NCBI GenBank assembly: GCA_003486725.1
Contig: DNGD01000076.1
Span: 1 to 9,675, forward strand
Direction of reading: 5' to 3'
Origin: Rhodospirillaceae bacterium
Lineage (GTDB): Bacteria > Pseudomonadota > Alphaproteobacteria > UBA9219
DNA length: 9,675 bases
Below are positions 6,623-9,675 of the stretch, one piece after another. The notes beneath the pieces were generated by a model that saw only the letters and a program-made list of their open reading frames with translations, was not told where the DNA came from and made no database searches. Both the position numbers and the translations under genes were made by a program. Within the stretch, counting starts at the first letter, position 1. The number at the start of each line of letters is the position of its first letter.

Positions 6623-8899
6623 ATGAAATCTTCAGCCGCGTACGCCAACATGAACACACAAACGACAGGTGACTCCATGACCCCGCAGCCCTTCAAGGCT
6701 TCCAAATGGCAGCATCAGGTCGATTTGCGCGATTTCATCCAGACCAACTTCGCCCCCTATACGGGCGATGACAGCTTCCTCGCCCCCGCGACCATGCGCA
6801 CCAAGGCGCTGTGGCAGAAGGTCGCCGATCTGATGAAGGCCGAGACCGCCAACGGCGGCACGCTCGATATGGACACGTCGCTTATTTCGAACATCACCGC
6901 GCACAAAGCCGGCTACATCGACGCGACGCTCGAAGAGATCGTCGGTTTGCAAACCGACAAGCCGCTGAAACGCGCGCTGATGCCCTTTGGCGGTTTCCGC
7001 GTGGCGGAAGATTCCCTGACGGCCTATGGCTACGAGATTGCGCCGGAAGTGCGCGAGATTTTCACGAAGTATCGCAAGACGCACAACGAAGGCGTGTTTG
7101 ACGTTTACACCCCGACGATCAAGAAAGCGCGCAAAGCCGGCATCGTCACGGGTCTGCCCGATGGCTATGGCCGTGGCCGCATCATCGGCGATTACCGCCG
7201 CGTCGCGCTGTACGGCACAACGCGTCTAATCGAAGACCGCAAGCAACAGATGGCTCTTCTGGATAATACCATCAACGAAGAAACCATCCGCCTGCGCGAA
7301 GAACTTGCCGAGCAGATCAAGGCGATCAAAGAACTTGAAACCATGGCCAAGAGCTATGGTGCCGATGTTTCACGCCCCGCCGAAACCGCGCAGGAAGCCG
7401 TGCAGTGGCTGTATTTCGCCTATCTGGCCGCCGTGAAGGAACAGAACGGCGCGGCGATGTCGCTGGGTCGCGTCTCGACCTTCCTCGATATTTACTTCGA
7501 GCGCGATTTGAAGGCCGGCATTCTGGACGAAACGCAAGCGCAAGAGATCATCGACCATTTCGTGATGAAGCTGCGCATGGTACGCTTTGCCCGCACGCCG
7601 GAATATAACTCGCTGTTCTCCGGCGATCCGACATGGGTGACGGAATGCCTTGGCGGCGTCGGCGAAGATGGCCGTCCGCTTGTCACCAAGACCTCTTTCC
7701 GCTTTATGCATTCGCTCACCAACCTTGGCCCCGCGCCAGAGCCGAACCTTACCGTTCTGTGGTCCGAGCGTTTGCCCAAGGCGTTCAAGGATTACTGCGC
7801 GAAGATGTCGATCGCGACCAGCTCGATCCAGTACGAAAACGACGACGTGATGCGTCCCTTCTGGGGCGATGATTACGGCATCGCGTGCTGCGTGTCTGCC
7901 ATGCGCATCGGCAAGCAAATGCAGTTCTTCGGCGCGCGCGCCAATCTGGGCAAGGCACTGCTTTACGCGATCAACGGCGGCAAGGACGAAGTGAGCGGCG
8001 AGCAAATTGCTCCTGCCTACACGCCGATCTCTGGCGACGTTTTGAAATACGACGAAGTGATGGCCAAGCTGGACGTCATGATGGATTGGCTGTCCGGCGT
8101 TTATATGGATGCGCTGAACATCATTCACTACATGCACGACAAATACAGCTATGAACGCATTGAAATGGCGCTGCATGATCGCGACATCCTGCGCACCATG
8201 GCTTGCGGCATCGCCGGTTTGTCTGTGGTGGCGGATTCTCTTTCGGCCATCAAATTCGCCAAGGTTTCGGTCATCCGCGACGAGCGCGGCCTCGCGACCG
8301 ATTTCAAGATTGACGGCGACTATCCGCAGTTCGGCAACAACGACGACCGCGTGGACAACATCGCGATTGGTCTTGTTGAAACCTTCATGAACAAGCTGCG
8401 CACGAAAAAGACGTACCGTGACGCGGTGCCGACCTTGTCGGTTCTGACCATCACCTCGAACGTCGTGTACGGCAAGAAAACGGGCAGCACGCCCGATGGC
8501 CGCAAGGCGGGTGAGCCGTTCGCTCCGGGTGCAAACCCCATGCATGGCCGCGACAAAAAGGGTGCCCTCGCCTCGCTGATCTCCGTTGCGAAGATTCCCT
8601 ATGAACAAGCGCAGGACGGTATTTCCAATACCTTCTCGATCGTGCCGGAAGCATTGGGCAAAACGGAAGCCGACCGCATCAACAACCTGACAGGCCTGTT
8701 GGACGGTTACTTTGGCCGCAATGCGCATCATATGAACGTCAACGTGTTCCAACGCGAGACGCTGATGGACGCGATGGAGCATCCCGAACTTTACCCGCAA
8801 CTCACCGTTCGCGTGTCGGGCTATGCCGTCAACTTTATCAAGCTGACGCGTGAGCAACAGATGGACGTGATTAATCGCACGTTCCACAGCGTGATTTAG
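6623..8899 (+). CDS. pflB: Pyruvate formate-lyase (formate C-acetyltransferase)
   Basis: 758 residues, against 760 in E. coli PflB, and clearly similar to it along the whole length. The oxygen-sensitive glycyl-radical enzyme converts pyruvate and CoA to acetyl-CoA and formate in the cytoplasm. Seen are the PFL domain signatures ([18 protein letters not shown], 107-124; [22 protein letters not shown], 177-198 region), the active-site pair C422-C423 in IACCVSAM, and the C-terminal glycyl-radical loop RVSGYAVNF with G733, the residue activated by PflA. About 8 residues are missing near 699 relative to E. coli ([13 protein letters not shown]). The start is ambiguous: 6623 has AGG seven bases upstream; M10 (6650) best matches the E. 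coli length but has no ribosome site; M19 (6677) has the strongest one, AGGTGA at 6667-6672. Conservation begins only at about residue 28 ([13 protein letters not shown]). The stop TAG is already the first part of the heptamer repeat that fills the spacer to pflA. No focA transporter gene precedes it. Confidence 0.97.
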   Translation: MKSSAAYANMNTQTTGDSMTPQPFKASKWQHQVDLRDFIQTNFAPYTGDDSFLAPATMRTKALWQKVADLMKAETANGGTLDMDTSLISNITAHKAGYIDATLEEIVGLQTDKPLKRALMPFGGFRVAEDSLTAYGYEIAPEVREIFTKYRKTHNEGVFDVYTPTIKKARKAGIVTGLPDGYGRGRIIGDYRRVALYGTTRLIEDRKQQMALLDNTINEETIRLREELAEQIKAIKELETMAKSYGADVSRPAETAQEAVQWLYFAYLAAVKEQNGAAMSLGRVSTFLDIYFERDLKAGILDETQAQEIIDHFVMKLRMVRFARTPEYNSLFSGDPTWVTECLGGVGEDGRPLVTKTSFRFMHSLTNLGPAPEPNLTVLWSERLPKAFKDYCAKMSIATSSIQYENDDVMRPFWGDDYGIACCVSAMRIGKQMQFFGARANLGKALLYAINGGKDEVSGEQIAPAYTPISGDVLKYDEVMAKLDVMMDWLSGVYMDALNIIHYMHDKYSYERIEMALHDRDILRTMACGIAGLSVVADSLSAIKFAKVSVIRDERGLATDFKIDGDYPQFGNNDDRVDNIAIGLVETFMNKLRTKKTYRDAVPTLSVLTITSNVVYGKKTGSTPDGRKAGEPFAPGANPMHGRDKKGALASLISVAKIPYEQAQDGISNTFSIVPEALGKTEADRINNLTGLLDGYFGRNAHHMNVNVFQRETLMDAMEHPELYPQLTVRVSGYAVNFIKLTREQQMDVINRTFHSVI
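6667..6672 (+). promoter_or_regulatory. Ribosome-binding site favouring an internal pflB start
   Basis: AGGTGA lies four bases before the ATG at 6677 and is a better anti-16S match than anything before the ATG at 6623 or 6650. If used, PflB is 740 residues and its first 18 listed residues, which show no family conservation, would be untranslated. Confidence 0.4.
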
Positions 8900-9093
8900 G
8901 GACTCGGGGTTAGGGACTAGGGACCAGAGAAGGATTCGGTTATGATGAAATCAGATAAAAGCCATCGTTGCTTCGCCGCATTCGTCCCTCGTAATGATGG
9001 AAATTGTTTGTGTTGGCTATAAGCAACATGAAACACACCATTAAAACAACCCACCAATCCCCTAGTCCCCAGTCCCCAGTCCCTAGTCCCTCT
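8898..9093. repeat. Composite repeat: inverted heptamer arrays enclosing a REP-like palindrome
   Basis: The left array (8898-8927) is about four degenerate 7-bp units of the GGGACTA type; the right array (9059-9093) is five units, CCCCTAG, TCCCCAG, TCCCCAG, TCCCTAG, TCCCTCT. They are inverted with respect to each other: AGGGACTAGGGAC at 8912-8924 is an exact 13-bp reverse complement of 9079-9091, and the match continues imperfectly over about 30 bp. Between them is a separate palindrome (8962-9000). The unit resembles the short tandemly repeated heptanucleotides known from cyanobacteria (CCCCAGT type), although the organism here does not look cyanobacterial. The arrays sit exactly between the two pfl genes, starting inside the pflB stop codon and ending inside the pflA reading frame. 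A transcript would fold into a long hairpin. Mobile origin is inference; I see no transposase or target duplication. Confidence 0.8.
8962..9000. repeat. REP-like palindrome in the pflB-pflA spacer
   Basis: CCATCGTTGC (8962-8971) pairs with GTAATGATGG (8991-9000): ten consecutive pairs in RNA, including two G-U, around a 19-base loop. The loop and stem read like a degenerate copy of the widespread palindromic element 'attgcttcgtcgcttcgctcctcgcaatgac' found in many, particularly alphaproteobacterial, genomes. The in-frame stops TAA-TGA (8992-8997) that limit upstream extension of pflA lie in its right arm. Confidence 0.6.
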
Positions 9094-9675
9094 CAAGGCT
9101 ATGTCCATTCCGTCGAAACGGCAGGCACGGTGGACGGCCCCGGCCTACGCTTTGTCGTGTTTGTGTCGGGCTGCCCGCTGCGCTGCCTTTACTGCCACAA
9201 TCCTGACACGCGAAACCTGCGCGAAGGCAAGCTGACAAAGGTCAGCGAGCTAATGGCCGAGATTTCCCAATACAGCGACTTTATGAAGCGCACAGGCGGC
9301 GGTGTGACCGTCTCGGGCGGCGAGCCTTTATTCCAGCAAGCGTTTGTGACCGAGATTTTCAAGGCGAGCAAACAACTGGGGCTTCACACGGCGCTGGATA
9401 CGTCCGGCTATCTAGGAACCATGGTGAAAAAAGAACTGCTGGACGTCACCGACCTTGTGCTGCTCGACATCAAATCATTCGATCCGGCAATATACGAGAA
9501 GGTCACCCATAAAAAACTTCAGCCAACGCTGGATTTCGCGCGGCTTCTTGCGGACATCAAAAAGCCGATGTGGGTACGCTGCGTGATTGTGCCAAACCTA
9601 ACGGATAATCTGGATGATTTGTCACGCCTTGCCGATTATCTGGTGACGCTGGGCAATGTCGAGAAAGTCGAAGTG
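9028..9675 (+). CDS. pflA: Pyruvate formate-lyase activating enzyme (radical SAM), 3' end outside window
   Basis: 216 residues are visible and the frame is still open at the last base; E. coli PflA has 246. The enzyme uses a 4Fe-4S cluster and S-adenosylmethionine to put the glycyl radical on PflB. Seen are GYVHSVETAGTVDGPGLRF (24-42), the cluster motif C49-x3-C53-x2-C56 in GCPLRCLYCHN, TGGGVTVSGGEPLFQ with the GGE SAM-binding motif, LDTSGY, DLVLLDIKSFD and WVRCVIVPNLTDN. In the usual protein the start is two to five residues before G24. Here no start codon exists there: reading back in frame passes through the heptamer array as SPSPQSPVPSPSQ and the first ATG is 9028 (MKHTIKTTHQ...). GTG 9010 and TTG 9004/9013 are further options; TAA-TGA stops at 8992-8997 set the limit. 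No good ribosome site precedes 9028, so the start is uncertain although the frame is not. Confidence 0.9.
   Translation, partial: MKHTIKTTHQSPSPQSPVPSPSQGYVHSVETAGTVDGPGLRFVVFVSGCPLRCLYCHNPDTRNLREGKLTKVSELMAEISQYSDFMKRTGGGVTVSGGEPLFQQAFVTEIFKASKQLGLHTALDTSGYLGTMVKKELLDVTDLVLLDIKSFDPAIYEKVTHKKLQPTLDFARLLADIKKPMWVRCVIVPNLTDNLDDLSRLADYLVTLGNVEKVEV

Noticed and set aside
7370..8887. 505-codon open frame on the minus strand opposite pflB
   Set aside because: It lies wholly antisense to an unmistakable pflB and its His/Arg-rich translation matches no family; long antisense frames are expected opposite GC-rich third codon positions.
9059..9093. CRISPR or coding tandem-repeat array
   Set aside because: Units are 7 bp without spacers and are degenerate; this is a simple heptanucleotide repeat, not CRISPR.
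9101..9151. ATG at 9101 with CAAGG just upstream as the pflA start
   Set aside because: It is out of frame with the conserved PflA sequence; in its frame the translation is MSIPSKRQARWTAPAYA, unrelated to PflA.

Overview
The window (overall roughly 50-55% GC, with AT-rich intergenic DNA) looks like a piece of a proteobacterial chromosome, most likely an alphaproteobacterium. The support for that is indirect: the gene repertoire (cyanide-insensitive-type bd oxidase, SYLF-domain lipoprotein-like protein, BrnA-like antitoxin), the moderate GC and a degenerate palindrome of the 'attgcttcg...cgcaatgac' kind that I associate with alphaproteobacterial genomes. No rRNA or tRNA is present to settle the taxonomy. 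Two genes are less usual for that group: a single-chain, eukaryote/Gram-positive-type glycyl-tRNA synthetase and a complete pyruvate formate-lyase system.

Layout from left to right. (1) The C-terminal end of a SYLF/YSC84-type protein (+), then a short intergenic stretch with two hairpins, then a small unrecognised coiled-coil protein with a Trp-rich hydrophobic C-terminus (+). (2) Converging on it with no gap, cydA-cydB (-), encoding a cytochrome bd-type quinol oxidase with a short Q-loop. (3) Divergent from cydA, a 61-residue orphan BrnA-like antitoxin (+), which converges after 6 bp on the glycyl-tRNA synthetase gene (-). (4) Upstream of that, a soluble GGDEF diguanylate cyclase (-) with intact active site and inhibitory site. 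(5) A 385-bp AT-rich divergent intergenic region, then pflB (+) and the 5' two thirds or more of pflA (+), cut by the window end.

Functionally the window mixes low-oxygen energy metabolism (high-affinity quinol oxidase; pyruvate to acetyl-CoA plus formate by a glycyl-radical enzyme and its radical-SAM activase) with a housekeeping synthetase and a c-di-GMP signalling enzyme. Only cydA-cydB and pflB-pflA are clear functional pairs; other links are neighbourhood only.

The most interesting structure is between pflB and pflA. The whole spacer is a nested repeat: two inverted arrays of 7-bp units (GGGACTA-like on the left, TCCCCAG/TCCCTAG on the right) flank a REP-like palindrome. The left array begins inside the pflB stop codon, and the right array is read through in frame as the Ser/Pro/Gln-rich N-terminus of PflA, whose expected start codon just before the conserved GYVHSVETAGTVDGPG segment is absent. 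I see no convincing new multi-gene system; this repeat-driven remodelling of an operon junction is the observation best worth following up.
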